64,000 nucleotides of DNA from Macrococcoides epidermidis. GTDB taxonomy: Bacteria > Bacillota > Bacilli > Staphylococcales > Staphylococcaceae. Positions 1 through 7,810 of this stretch are shown piece by piece. Each line of letters opens with the position of its first letter. Positions within the stretch are counted from its first letter, which is position 1. The notes under the pieces are model-generated. The model saw only the letters and a list, made by a program, of their open reading frames with translations. It did not search any database and was not told the DNA's origin. The stretch lies in the NCBI RefSeq assembly GCF_042659445.1, contig NZ_JBHSSR010000002.1; one strand, 5' to 3'. Made by a program: the position numbers and the translations under genes.

Positions 1-137
1 TTAAACTGGAATATTGTGTAAGAGCAAAAGCGTTAAAACAGGAAATGTATACACAGGAAACAGTGCATTTTGACAAATGTAGGGCAAATCTATTCGAAAT
101 GTTAGCAATGTATGCATTATTAGAGAAAAAGGTGTAA
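1..137 (+). CDS. 3' end of an unidentified gene (partial)
   Basis: Codons in one frame run from the window edge to a TAA at 135-137 and encode the last 44 or so residues of a protein, ending in LEKKV. The start lies outside the window. The segment is Glu/Lys/Met-rich and probably helical. I do not recognise the family. It is followed after 80 bp by the tRNA-Asn/tRNA-Ser pair, so it is the last chromosomal gene before the tRNA-associated island. Confidence 0.5.
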   Translation, partial: KLEYCVRAKALKQEMYTQETVHFDKCRANLFEMLAMYALLEKKV

Positions 138-166
138 ATGTTCCATAAAAATATTTACCAAAAGTA

Positions 167-194
167 TTGACCAATTCATTTCAATTGATATAAT
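167..194 (+). promoter_or_regulatory. Promoter of the tRNA-Asn/tRNA-Ser pair
   Basis: A -35 box TTGACC (167-172) and a perfect -10 TATAAT (189-194) are 16 bp apart. They lie 23 bp before the tRNA-Asn gene, which suits sigma-A transcription of the two tRNAs. Confidence 0.7.
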
Positions 195-216
195 AGTATT
201 TGTTGATTGAAATTAT

Positions 217-291
217 TCCACAGTAGCTCAGTGGTAGAGCTATCGGCTGTTAACCGATCGGTCGTAGGTTCGAGTCCTACCTGTGGAGCCA
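217..291 (+). tRNA. tRNA-Asn (GUU)
   Basis: Full cloverleaf with acceptor stem TCCACAG/CTGTGGA, GTT anticodon in the loop CTGTTAA, T-loop GTTCGAGTC and an encoded CCA at 289-291. It is identical to the second tRNA-Asn at 7309-7383. Confidence 0.96.
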
Positions 292-292
292 T

Positions 293-381
293 GGAGATGT
301 ACTCAAGTTGGCTGAAGAGGCGCCCCTGCTAAGGGTGTAGGTCGGGTAACCGGCGCGAGAGTTCGAATCTCTCCATCTCCG
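293..381 (+). tRNA. tRNA-Ser (GCU), integration target
   Basis: Class II tRNA with a long variable arm. The acceptor stem is GGAGATG/CATCTCC, the anticodon loop holds GCT, the discriminator is G381, and no CCA is encoded. Its last 20 bp plus the following TTACA are repeated at 5511-5535, which marks it as the attachment site of the element that follows. Confidence 0.95.
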
Positions 382-386
382 TTACA
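362..386 (+). repeat. attL-like repeat in the tRNA-Ser 3' end
   Basis: This 25-bp stretch covers the T-arm and acceptor end of tRNA-Ser(GCU) and matches 5511-5535 at 24 of 25 positions. The inner 21 bp (366-386) are identical to 5515-5535. It is the copy that keeps the tRNA functional. Confidence 0.85.
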
Positions 387-390
387 TAGT

Positions 391-417
391 CTGTAACCCT
401 TGTGGTTACAGGCTTTT
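391..417 (+). terminator. Terminator after tRNA-Ser, element side
   Basis: Perfect 8-bp stem CTGTAACC/GGTTACAG followed by GCTTTTT. It lies inside the inserted element and now ends the tRNA transcript. Confidence 0.8.
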
Positions 418-805
418 TATTTTTATTGCACAGAAATACCACAGCAAAACAAAACACCCACATCATATAAATATGGGTGTAAAAAGGTGGTTTTGACTTT
501 CAAAGAATTTCAAGTTAAGCATGTTTGAAAACGTAAAGAAGCTAGTGTTTAAGTATATACTTGAGTAATAGGTAAATAAACTTAACATCTAACTATAATT
601 ATATTAAAATTAGTTTTATAAAAAAAGCTACAAACATTCAAATAACAGTGTTTTTTCGTTACGATTAGTAATGGGTAGTATTACTAGATATTAAAATTTT
701 TTAGTTGCTAAAACATGTGAAAAATCCTCCTTTGAAGTGAAATATCCTCTATTGATGAATAGGGGATATTTTTTTTATAAATATGACTATTCGAGGTGTA
801 AATAT
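418..805. other. Non-coding left end of the element
   Basis: AT-rich sequence in which I find no convincing gene, only short open stretches broken by stops. It is probably eroded element DNA. Confidence 0.4.
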
Positions 806-1343
806 ATGAAGTTGAAAAAAGAAAATAAAGAATATAAATATTATCAAGATGGCAAAGTATTAGAGTGGGTTATATTAACTAGGTTTAACCCGTTTTATAT
901 ATCAGCAAAGATAAGAGCGAAATACTTTTATATTGAAACACTGTATCACTTAAATACCTCACATTGTATTTTTGATGAAAATAGAGGTGTGGTATCTGTA
1001 TCATATCCATTAGATCGTTTAGTATTAAAAATCATTGAGGAAAAAACAAGCTGTCCAGGTATGAAAAAGAATCTCTAAAGAAAATCGACATGCTTAAGCA
1101 AGTGATGGATAGTTACGATAATAAGGATAAGAAGCAACTCATGATGTACATATCAAGCAATGCAGAATATAGACCCAAAAAGCACTTATTGAACGATTGC
1201 AAAGAGATTTGTACCAACTGATACACCCGATTAAACAAGCTAAAATAAAGCAATTTGAAGCGAATAGCAAGCATATAGTTACCGAACATATAAAAGAGAT
1301 AAAATTGTCTTTGAGTGACGAAAGGGAGGTACTCGCAGTGTAA
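806..1343 (+). pseudogene. Broken phage-type gene with two frameshifts
   Basis: An ATG at 806 follows an AGGTG ribosome site. Reading starts in one frame, shifts near 1055 into a second (RYEKESLKKIDML...) and near 1180 into a third (ALIERLQRDLYQ...), ending at TAA 1341-1343. Joined, the pieces give about 178 residues with a charged, helical second half. The terminal TAATG overlap with the next gene and the regulator-like neighbour suggest one phage operon. I cannot name the family. The frames cannot be joined without two indels, so it is called a pseudogene. Confidence 0.5.
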
Positions 1344-1676
1344 TGGATAAGCAGGAAGTAAAGCGACTACTTAAACACATGCATACCACTACCGAGCAAA
1401 AAGGCACAGTAGATATAGATGATTTAGATATTAATGATTTTTTTCAATATTAACTTAGATGTAGGAACCGACTTACTAGAAAATAATGTAGATGATCTAA
1501 TAGCGTTTCATGAGATAAAAGAACGAGCTTACAACCTATGTAGCGACAAAGAGAACTACATCATTATGTTACGAGCGCATGGAATGAGTTATTCACAAAT
1601 AGGCAAGAAAATAGGGTATAGCCACGAAAGGATAAGGCAACTATATGAGAATGCATTAAATAAGATATGTGGGTAG
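1343..1676 (+). pseudogene. Phage late-regulator / sigma-region-4-like gene, frameshifted
   Basis: ATG 1343 follows GGGAGG (1324-1329). The first frame (MDKQEVKRLLKHM...) stops at about 1452 near a run of T. The adjacent frame then carries on to TAG 1676 and contains a helix-turn-helix of the sigma-70 region 4 kind (HGMSYSQIGKKIGYSHERI followed by RQLYENAL). Small phage activators of the RinA/ArpU sort have this layout. A frameshift in the T-run at 1439-1444 splits the gene. The downstream piece alone could be read from ATG 1434 as an 80-residue peptide, but it lacks a ribosome site. Confidence 0.55.
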
Positions 1677-1683
1677 TACCAGC

Positions 1684-1712
1684 AAAGACAACCTGAAAAG
1701 AGTTGTCTTTTT
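1684..1712 (+). terminator. Terminator after the regulator remnant
   Basis: Stem AAAGACAAC/GTTGTCTTT (1684-1692, 1702-1710) followed by TT. Confidence 0.7.
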
Positions 1713-1713
1713 A

Positions 1714-1770
1714 TAATGTAAAAAATGTTGTGTAATGTAAAAAATGTTGTGTAATGTAAAAAATGTTGGA
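1714..1770 (+). repeat. Three tandem copies of a 19-bp unit
   Basis: The unit TAATGTAAAAAATGTTGTG occurs at 1714-1732 and 1733-1751, and with GA for the last two bases at 1752-1770, followed by another TAAT. It sits between a terminator and the next gene, in the promoter position. Confidence 0.85.
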
Positions 1771-1800
1771 TAATTTAAAGAAAAAGAGGTGGGTTATAAA

Positions 1801-2775
1801 ATGGAATGTATATTATATGTTTTAATAGGTATAGCAATTATTTTGTATTTTTCAGGTATGTATTGGATCAACAAAATTAATAAAAAGAATTGTAAAATAA
1901 AAGATTATGAAAAAGAAAGAGATTTGGTAACTTATATTATTGAAGCAGGTGGAATATTACTTACTTTAATAGCATTAATTTTTAGTATAATTTTTAGTAT
2001 TAGAAATATAGACGAAATGAAAGAAACAAATAAGTATGCTGAACAAGAATTAAAAAATGAAAAGATTGAAAAAATCAAACAAGGTAAAACTAAAAAGATA
2101 ATATTTAACCAGAAGCTTGAAAAATCTTTAAATGATATTGAGAGTAATATATATAAAATTTCTAGCTTAGGGGAACCAGTTAAGAAATCAGAATTAGATA
2201 TAATACATAAGAATATTATTAATGAAATTGAATCGGTATATAATTATGAAATTGATTATTATAGTAAAAAATACATTGATACTTTAACAGGTTTAAAAAA
2301 TTTACAGGGAACAATTGAAGCATTTGAAAATAGTATCAGTGATAAAAGTGAAATTACATATAAGGATTATAAAGACTTTAATACAAGATTCGGGTATCCA
2401 ACTGAATTAAGTAATAGTCTAAAAGAAATTAGATTAAATAGAGAAATTGTTGAAATTGATGAAGATATAGAAAATTTAGGTATAAAATATTTATTGAAAG
2501 ATATAAAATTTAAAGATGGAAAGTTAATGGTAACAATAACTGTATATAATGATAAAGAAAATTTTACTGTCAGAACATCTGATTTTATATTAATATCTAA
2601 GTTTAAAAATTATACTGAACTTAATAAAAAAGAGATAAAGGTAAGTAAAGATAAAGTACAAGATATAGAATTAAAATACGATACAAACTCAGACAATACA
2701 GATTTAAATATTGAATATAAGGATTCTATGATTCCAGCACGAGATAATAGACCGATTACATTTATTATAAAATAA
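1801..2775 (+). CDS. Unknown protein with two N-terminal membrane segments
   Basis: 324 residues. ATG 1801 is preferred over GTG 1789 because GAGGTGG (1786-1792) is correctly spaced for it. Two hydrophobic segments are visible (about residues 3-20 and 45-65), followed by a long Lys/Glu-rich, probably helical region and a beta-rich C-terminal part. That layout would put most of the protein on one side of the membrane. I do not recognise a family. Very AT-rich codon use (AAA, GAA, ATA, TTA) matches the other element genes and differs from the core genes after 5771. It could be phage- or plasmid-derived. Confidence 0.7.
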   Translation: MECILYVLIGIAIILYFSGMYWINKINKKNCKIKDYEKERDLVTYIIEAGGILLTLIALIFSIIFSIRNIDEMKETNKYAEQELKNEKIEKIKQGKTKKIIFNQKLEKSLNDIESNIYKISSLGEPVKKSELDIIHKNIINEIESVYNYEIDYYSKKYIDTLTGLKNLQGTIEAFENSISDKSEITYKDYKDFNTRFGYPTELSNSLKEIRLNREIVEIDEDIENLGIKYLLKDIKFKDGKLMVTITVYNDKENFTVRTSDFILISKFKNYTELNKKEIKVSKDKVQDIELKYDTNSDNTDLNIEYKDSMIPARDNRPITFIIK

Positions 2776-2867
2776 CTCCTAGAACACACATTCTAACTAT
2801 GTATATTCTAATCAACCATTTATAATGATTTTGTAACACAATCACATGTAAAAGGAGGTTAGATCAC

Positions 2868-3071
2868 ATGTTAATTTCTAATGTGTTTTACACGGAAGTA
2901 TTGCAAGATATTGAGTTATACCAGTTCCCACAAAGTAAAGACTATTACCGAGCGAGTGAACTAATCTCAACACTTATTTAGAGTGGACACATTGAAATTG
3001 TAATCGGAACTGATAGAGTTGATTACAGATTAACATACGCTGGTAAGCAGTTGTTGGAACAATTAAATTAA
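2868..3071 (+). pseudogene. Small gene interrupted by an amber codon
   Basis: AAAGGAGG (2851-2858) precedes ATG 2868. The frame MLISNVFYTEVLQDIELYQF... meets TAG at 2979-2981 and then stays open in the same frame to TAA 3069-3071 (67 codons in all). The second half (IEIVIGTDRVDYRLTYAGKQ) looks like a small winged-helix or phage hypothetical protein. Coding signal on both sides of one point change points to a recent loss of function or a suppressed stop. Confidence 0.5.
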
Positions 3072-3081
3072 AATATTACAG

Positions 3082-3109
3082 GCCATGCATATTATATGTG
3101 TGGCTTTTT
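3082..3109 (+). terminator. Terminator
   Basis: Stem GCCATGCAT/ATGTGTGGC with two G-T pairs, then TTTTT. Confidence 0.6.
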
Positions 3110-3180
3110 CTTATTGCTAAAATACACATTATTAGTAATAATTAAATAGTAAATAATTTTATTCAAAGGGTGGGTTTATT

Positions 3181-3741
3181 ATGAATTTCAAGTTACTAAG
3201 TACAACTATTTTAGCGACATCTGTATTATTGGGTGCATGTGGTGGTGAACAAGCAACTAAAGAGAATAAATCAGAAACAACAGCTAAGAAAGTTGAAAAA
3301 GAACAACCTAAAAAAGAAGAAAATACAGGTTTAAAAGACAACACAGCAATATTAAATGATATTGATGTGAAAGTTTTAGAAACTGAATTTATTCCAAAAG
3401 GAACTTATGAGGGACAAGAAAAAGACCAATTAGGAATTATATATGAAGTGAAAAATAAATCGGATAAAGAGATTGATGCATTAAGTGGCTGGTTAGCTAC
3501 ATTTGAAGCAACCCAGGATAGTAAAGACACAATTAGAAAGTTAGATGTTGGTATGTCACCACAAACCGATAAATATAAGCCATTCTTAGATACACAAATG
3601 GATATTATCAAAAAAGATGGTACATTAAAAAATGGAATTGCTTATGATCTAGAAGATACAACAACACCAGTTATATTAAAAGCTAGTAAGGGTGTAGGTG
3701 GCGAGAAATTAGGCGAGATTGAAGTTAAAATAGAAAAATAA
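3181..3741 (+). CDS. Lipoprotein, DUF5067-like
   Basis: 186 residues with a lipoprotein signal ending in the lipobox LLGAC (Cys20), so it should be lipid-anchored outside the membrane. A Lys/Glu/Thr-rich linker (about 21-55) leads to a globular domain (about 60-185) with the pattern NDIDVKVLETEF then DQLGIIYEVKNKSDKEI. This is typical of the small immunoglobulin-like DUF5067 lipoproteins carried by staphylococcal phages and islands. The ribosome site AAAGGGTGG lies 8-16 bp upstream. It has its own terminator. The role is unknown, and surface exposure or superinfection effects would be guesses. Confidence 0.75.
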   Translation: MNFKLLSTTILATSVLLGACGGEQATKENKSETTAKKVEKEQPKKEENTGLKDNTAILNDIDVKVLETEFIPKGTYEGQEKDQLGIIYEVKNKSDKEIDALSGWLATFEATQDSKDTIRKLDVGMSPQTDKYKPFLDTQMDIIKKDGTLKNGIAYDLEDTTTPVILKASKGVGGEKLGEIEVKIEK

Positions 3742-3750
3742 ATGATTGAA

Positions 3751-3778
3751 GCCACATTTTTTTATAGTGTGGCTTTTT
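3751..3778 (+). terminator. Terminator of the lipoprotein gene
   Basis: GCCACA/TGTGGC stem (3751-3756, 3768-3773) followed by TTTTT. Confidence 0.7.
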
Positions 3779-3820
3779 ATTTCTAATTTCATTAATTAAG
3801 TTATTTTAGGGGAGTTTTAA

Positions 3821-4657
3821 ATGAGCGTTGAAATAAATTATATAATGCTATGTAAATTAATGAAAAATTTTTTTGATTACGGCTTTTTTAGAGATGTTAT
3901 TATACCATTCGGAAGTTTAATCAGTGTTTATATTATTTACCTAATGACAAATAAATTTCAAAAACAGTCCAACCGTCCAATGTTTACTATGATACCAATT
4001 GAAATTGAAAAAAATATAATGAAGAAAGACACTGATATTTTTAATCATGCAATTGTTGATAGAAAAAATGAAAATATTCAAGATTATATATCTGAAAATT
4101 ATAAAACAAGTCATTTTTTAGAGTCATTTATTTATTTCAAGAATATTGGTGACAGTTTTGCTAAAAATATAGAAATTACGATAAGTCATATAAATCCAGA
4201 AGAATATTTCAAGAAAGTAAATGCCAATGAATTTTATAACCGAGAATATAATGATATGAATATTATATTAAATAATACCCCAACTGGTAATGCTTTGATA
4301 GTAAAGAGCAATAGAGGTAATAATCGATACAATTTATTAAAAGATAAATTTTCATCTACTTTTAAATTTAGAGTATGTGCAAAAGAAGAAATAATAAAAG
4401 TTAAATTTAAAAAGAATGATAGAATTATTTTTAATCATTTTATGTTGGCAGATAGTCATATTTATCGACCTTACATAAAAATAATAATAAATTATAAAGA
4501 TAAATTTAATACAAAATATCAAGAAGAAATGTATATAGTTTTAAAAAATACTGCTATAAGAAATAAAAGTGATGATGATTCTATAAGATTCCGTGGAGAG
4601 ATTGGGGAAGTGAATTCTAGTCAGGTACTAGATAATAAAGAATATTATATTAATTAA
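3821..4657 (+). CDS. Unknown single-pass membrane protein
   Basis: 278 residues after GGGGAG at 3809-3814. One membrane segment is visible at about residues 20-42 (VIIPFGSLISVYIIYLM), and the remainder is soluble and rich in Asn, Lys and Ile. No family is recognised. It has an N-terminal membrane anchor followed by a large domain, like the gene at 1801, but I see no clear sequence similarity between the two. Codon use is very AT-rich. It lies in the tRNA-Ser element. Confidence 0.7.
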   Translation: MSVEINYIMLCKLMKNFFDYGFFRDVIIPFGSLISVYIIYLMTNKFQKQSNRPMFTMIPIEIEKNIMKKDTDIFNHAIVDRKNENIQDYISENYKTSHFLESFIYFKNIGDSFAKNIEITISHINPEEYFKKVNANEFYNREYNDMNIILNNTPTGNALIVKSNRGNNRYNLLKDKFSSTFKFRVCAKEEIIKVKFKKNDRIIFNHFMLADSHIYRPYIKIIINYKDKFNTKYQEEMYIVLKNTAIRNKSDDDSIRFRGEIGEVNSSQVLDNKEYYIN

Positions 4658-4814
4658 CCTGAAGCCCTTTTAAAGCGAGTTAATGCACAACTACCCACAA
4701 AATAAAAGTTATCGTGCTTAAAATCGGAATGTCAGAACGACAAAATGCACAAATATAGACCAATCTCACTATATGTATTACGATTGAATTAATAACAAGA
4801 ATGAGGTGAAAAAT

Positions 4815-5258
4815 GTGAGTAGTTTATATCAAAAGAATATTAAATATTTTATTAACGAGAAAAGAACTAACTTTATTAATGCAGAAAAAATTAAACTTTT
4901 ATTTGTAAAGCACATTTCTGATATTGGTATTGAATTGAATCAAGATAGTATGTATTTTGTGACTAATTCAGATGATGGAGAGAAAATAATATTATTAAAT
5001 GAAAGTTTAAAATATGTGTATTCTTTAAATAATGAGAATGGATCTATTGAAGTAAGCAAAGGTAATTTAATAGGAGTTAATGCCAGTCCTATAAAATACC
5101 AAACTAATGTTATAGATGATACATTAAATTATAAATATGAACAATTACAATTAATATTTGATAATGAAAAATTAAATTTCGAAATTAATTTAACTAAAGA
5201 TGAATATAAAGGGGATAAGGATGAATTATATTCCCAACTATTAAACCTAATTAAGTAA
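4815..5258 (+). CDS. Unknown small protein of the tRNA-Ser element
   Basis: 147 residues. GTG 4815 is chosen because GAGG at 4803-4806 is 8 bp away; the GTG at 4806 overlaps that site. The protein is soluble, acidic to neutral and mixed alpha/beta in look, with no signal, membrane segment or recognisable motif. It is the last gene before the right attachment repeat. Confidence 0.6.
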   Translation: MSSLYQKNIKYFINEKRTNFINAEKIKLLFVKHISDIGIELNQDSMYFVTNSDDGEKIILLNESLKYVYSLNNENGSIEVSKGNLIGVNASPIKYQTNVIDDTLNYKYEQLQLIFDNEKLNFEINLTKDEYKGDKDELYSQLLNLIK

Positions 5259-5284
5259 GTCCAGCAGGTCCAGGAACACAAAAA

Positions 5285-5309
5285 ACACCATCTATTTTAT
5301 AGATGGTGT
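5285..5309. terminator. Hairpin near the right end of the element
   Basis: Perfect 10-bp stem ACACCATCTA/TAGATGGTGT with a TTTTA loop. The T-run needed for termination is only present on the minus strand (AAAAA before it), so on the plus strand it may simply stabilise the 3' end of the preceding mRNA. Confidence 0.5.
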
Positions 5310-5510
5310 GGGTACATAACTCTACATAGAACTTACTCAAAGAACATAAAAATATTGTAACATAATTTGTATGTATATGTGAGTTAATATATTGCCACAA
5401 ATTCAATGAAAACTTTAAATTTATCTGATTAATGTACATTAACAGATACACCATAAATGTAGTAATAACAACGGTTTGAGAGTTTTTTATATTAATCAAA
5501 AATATCACTT

Positions 5511-5535
5511 TTCAAATCTCTCCATCTCCGTTACA
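5511..5535 (+). repeat. attR-like repeat
   Basis: Copy of the tRNA-Ser(GCU) 3' end (24 of 25 bp, 21 in a row identical to 366-386). One T-loop base is changed (A at 5514 against G at 365). This is expected if this is the displaced original chromosomal end, no longer under selection as a tRNA. Confidence 0.85.
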
Positions 5536-5536
5536 A

Positions 5537-5565
5537 AACACTTAGTGTATGCTAAGTGTTTTTTT
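5537..5565 (+). terminator. Probable original terminator of tRNA-Ser(GCU)
   Basis: AACACTTAG/CTAAGTGTT stem and a T-run directly after the right attachment repeat. Before insertion it would have followed the tRNA gene by a few bases. Confidence 0.75.
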
Positions 5566-5770
5566 ATATTTAAAACAAATTATTGAATAATCTGAACTTT
5601 TGAATTATTATAAACTCATTATATTTTTAATATTATGCTCCTTCATAGATGTATTAATTTTATCTATATGACTACAAATTAATACATAACAAAGTATGTG
5701 AAAGATTTAACAAACTCACTTATTCCTGAGATAAAATAATATTAGATAATCAAATGAGGAGGAAGAAAGT

Positions 5771-6691
5771 ATGAAAATAGTTATGGCAGGCGCAGGTGCA
5801 ATGGGTGGACGTGTAGGTCTTTATTTAACTGAAAGTGGACAAGATGTGGTGATGCTTGATAAATGGCAGGACCATGTTGATGCGATGAATGATAATGGGG
5901 TTACTGTTCATTCTTATGGTGAAACAACAAACCATAAAGTGAAGGCAGTATTTATGGATGACTATAATGAACCGGCAGATTTGGTAATTTTATTAACAAA
6001 AGCGTTGACTGCTGAAGAAACAATCGATAATTTAATCAAACAGGGTGTTATTACAAAAGAAACGAAAGTGATGTCACTGATGAATGGTTTAGGTCATGGT
6101 GATATGCTGCTGAAGAAATTGTCGGTTGAGCAAGTTATACTGGCTGTAACAATGTGGTCAGCAGGTTTAAAAGGACCTGGTGAATTAATTTTAGAAGGCA
6201 CTGGTAATATTGAATTTGGATATCCTGATGGCCATGTGGATGCTTTCATTGAACAATTGAAAGTAATTTTAGATGAAGCGAAACTTAACGGTGTGATCAG
6301 TAATGATATTGTGACATCAATCTGGAATAAAGCTTTAGTGAACTGCTGCTTCAACACATACTGTTCGGTAACGGATAAGCGTATCGGGGAGTTTGGTGCA
6401 TATGAACAAGCAGATGCAATGTTAATCCCATTAGTTAAGGAAATCATTGCAGTAGGGGCTACTAAAGGTGCAAAGCTTGATTTAGATGCAACAATGGAGA
6501 AATTCCATAAAATGTACTCACCTGATGTCGTTGGTCTGCATTATCCATCTATGACTCAAGATATTCATAATGGACGTAAGACAGAAGTTGATTTCTTAAC
6601 AGGTGCTGTTAGTCGATTTGGTGATGAAGCAGGGATAGAAACACCATATTGTGATATTTTAACGCATTTAGTACATCAAATTGAAAAGTAA
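5771..6691 (+). CDS. 2-dehydropantoate 2-reductase family oxidoreductase (PanE-like)
   Basis: 306 residues, the usual length for ketopantoate reductases, which use NADPH to reduce 2-dehydropantoate to pantoate in coenzyme A synthesis. The N-terminus has the Rossmann dinucleotide motif GAGAMGGRVG (about 7-16). The middle has the family feature KALVNCCFNTYCSV with the expected Lys and Asn (about 190-203). GAGGAGGAAG lies just upstream. It stands alone between the tRNA-Ser element and the tRNA cluster. Staphylococci carry several PanE paralogues, so the substrate may be another 2-oxo acid, and I give no symbol. Confidence 0.8.
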   Translation: MKIVMAGAGAMGGRVGLYLTESGQDVVMLDKWQDHVDAMNDNGVTVHSYGETTNHKVKAVFMDDYNEPADLVILLTKALTAEETIDNLIKQGVITKETKVMSLMNGLGHGDMLLKKLSVEQVILAVTMWSAGLKGPGELILEGTGNIEFGYPDGHVDAFIEQLKVILDEAKLNGVISNDIVTSIWNKALVNCCFNTYCSVTDKRIGEFGAYEQADAMLIPLVKEIIAVGATKGAKLDLDATMEKFHKMYSPDVVGLHYPSMTQDIHNGRKTEVDFLTGAVSRFGDEAGIETPYCDILTHLVHQIEK

Positions 6692-6821
6692 TAGAATAGA
6701 TCTTGGTTTTTTGATGGTTAGAATAAACCAAATATATCACTAGATTACCTACAAGAACATACTTTTATACAACATTCGTATGAAATATGCCTCTAAAGAT
6801 AAAATTTACACTTTTTTAATG

Positions 6822-6850
6822 TTGCGTTCACAAACTTAAAATGATATATT
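6822..6850 (+). promoter_or_regulatory. Promoter of the tRNA cluster
   Basis: TTGCGT (6822-6827), 17 bp, TATATT (6845-6850), 40 bp before the first tRNA. Confidence 0.6.
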
Positions 6851-6889
6851 TTAAAAGTACTCTTTTTATGAGAGACAACATATTATTAT

Positions 6890-6963
<74 letters not shown>

Positions 6964-6971
6964 TTATTAGT

Positions 6972-7047
6972 GGTCCCGTGGTGTAGCGGTTAACATGCCT
7001 GCCTGTCACGCAGGAGATCGCGGGTTCGATTCCCGTCGGGACCGCCA
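6972..7047 (+). tRNA. tRNA-Asp (GUC)
   Basis: Acceptor GGTCCCG/CGGGACC, GTC in the anticodon loop, discriminator G and encoded CCA. Confidence 0.95.
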
Positions 7048-7051
7048 TTTT

Positions 7052-7124
7052 GGCTCAGTAGCTCAGTCGGTAGAGCAATGGATTGAAAATCCATGTGTCG
7101 GCGGTTCGATTCCGTCCTGAGCCA
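7052..7124 (+). tRNA. tRNA-Phe (GAA)
   Basis: Acceptor GGCTCAG/CTGAGCC, anticodon loop TTGAAAA with GAA, discriminator A, no encoded CCA. Confidence 0.95.
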
Positions 7125-7142
7125 TCTTTTTAAAATAAATTT

Positions 7143-7219
7143 GGCGATTGTGGCGAAGTGGTTAACGCATCGGATTGTGGTTCCGACACTCGTGGGTTCG
7201 ATTCCCATCAGTCGCCCCA
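7143..7219 (+). tRNA. tRNA-His (GUG)
   Basis: GTG anticodon, with the extra G at position -1 (7143) opposite C73 (7216), as required for histidyl-tRNA. CCA is encoded. Confidence 0.95.
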
Positions 7220-7227
7220 TTTGTAAC

Positions 7228-7301
7228 GCGGGTGTAGTTTAGTGGTAAAACCTCAGCCTTCCAAGCTGATGTTGTCGGTTCGATTCCGATCACCCGCTCC
7301 A
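7228..7301 (+). tRNA. tRNA-Gly (UCC)
   Basis: Acceptor GCGGGTG/CACCCGC, TCC in the anticodon loop CTTCCAA, encoded CCA. Confidence 0.94.
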
Positions 7302-7308
7302 TTATTAT

Positions 7309-7383
7309 TCCACAGTAGCTCAGTGGTAGAGCTATCGGCTGTTAACCGATCGGTCGTAGGTTCGAGTCCTACCTGTGGAGCCA
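7309..7383 (+). tRNA. tRNA-Asn (GUU), second copy
   Basis: Base-for-base identical to 217-291, including the short ATTATT leader, with encoded CCA. Confidence 0.96.
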
Positions 7384-7387
7384 TTTT

Positions 7388-7459
7388 GGCCCCTTGGTCA
7401 AGCGGTTAAGACACCGCCCTTTCACGGCGGTAACACGGGTTCGAATCCCGTAGGGGTCA
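7388..7459 (+). tRNA. tRNA-Glu (UUC)
   Basis: Acceptor GGCCCCT/AGGGGTC with one G-T pair, anticodon stem CCGCC/GGCGG around CTTTCAC (anticodon TTC), no encoded CCA. Confidence 0.94.
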
Positions 7460-7462
7460 TAT

Positions 7463-7496
7463 AATCAGAAGTGAAATATCGCTTCTGATTTTTTTT
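7463..7496 (+). terminator. Terminator after tRNA-Glu
   Basis: AATCAGAAG/CTTCTGATT stem followed by a T-run. Confidence 0.8.
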
Positions 7497-7505
7497 AATT
7501 ATTAT

Positions 7506-7594
7506 GGATCGTTGTCCGAGTTGGCCGAAGGAGCACGCCTGGAAAGTGTGTAAACGTCACAAGCGTTTCGAGAGTTCGAATCTCTCACGATCCG
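7506..7594 (+). tRNA. tRNA-Ser (GGA)
   Basis: Class II tRNA with a long variable arm, acceptor GGATCGT/ACGATCC, anticodon GGA, discriminator G. Its T-arm resembles that of tRNA-Ser(GCU), but no attachment-type duplication follows it. Confidence 0.95.
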
Positions 7595-7601
7595 TTAAAT
7601 A

Positions 7602-7650
7602 ATAAAACTACTGTTGATTCTTTAATGAAATCATCAGTAGTTTTATTTCG
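7602..7650 (+). terminator. Terminator after the tRNA cluster
   Basis: Long stem AAAACTACTG/CAGTAGTTTT with extra pairing TGATT/AATCA inside, then TATTT. Confidence 0.75.
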
Positions 7651-7810
7651 TTTAATACCTACGTTTATTTTACGTATATACCTACAAATAAAAGTTGCTT
7701 TACTATCTATTTTTTAATGTAGAAAGCATGTATAATAAAGTTATTCAAATATTATACTTCTAAAGTTAATTGTGAATTATAATACAAAATAGAAATCATA
7801 AGGTGATGAA

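Larger units (their letters stand above)
366..5535. mobile_element. Decayed integrated element in tRNA-Ser(GCU), about 5.15 kb
   Basis: The segment lies between two copies of a 21-bp sequence from the 3' end of tRNA-Ser, the arrangement left by tyrosine-recombinase integration at tRNA genes. Inside are frameshifted phage-type genes, a gene with an amber codon, a lipoprotein and unknown AT-rich genes. No integrase, excisionase, replication or packaging gene is visible, so it is a remnant that cannot move alone. Its left end supplied a new terminator for the tRNA (391-417), while the presumed original terminator sits just past the right repeat (5537-5565). Confidence 0.75.

Noticed and set aside
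1714..1770. Iterons of a plasmid origin
   Set aside because: Only three units, and no replication protein or partition gene is in the element.
5251..5508. 85-codon open frame on the minus strand
   Set aside because: No ribosome site, composition of non-coding AT-rich DNA, and it runs through the hairpin at 5285-5309.
7506..7650. Second attachment site at tRNA-Ser(GGA)
   Set aside because: Only the T-arm is shared with the other tRNA-Ser; no duplication of its 3' end follows and a normal terminator is present.
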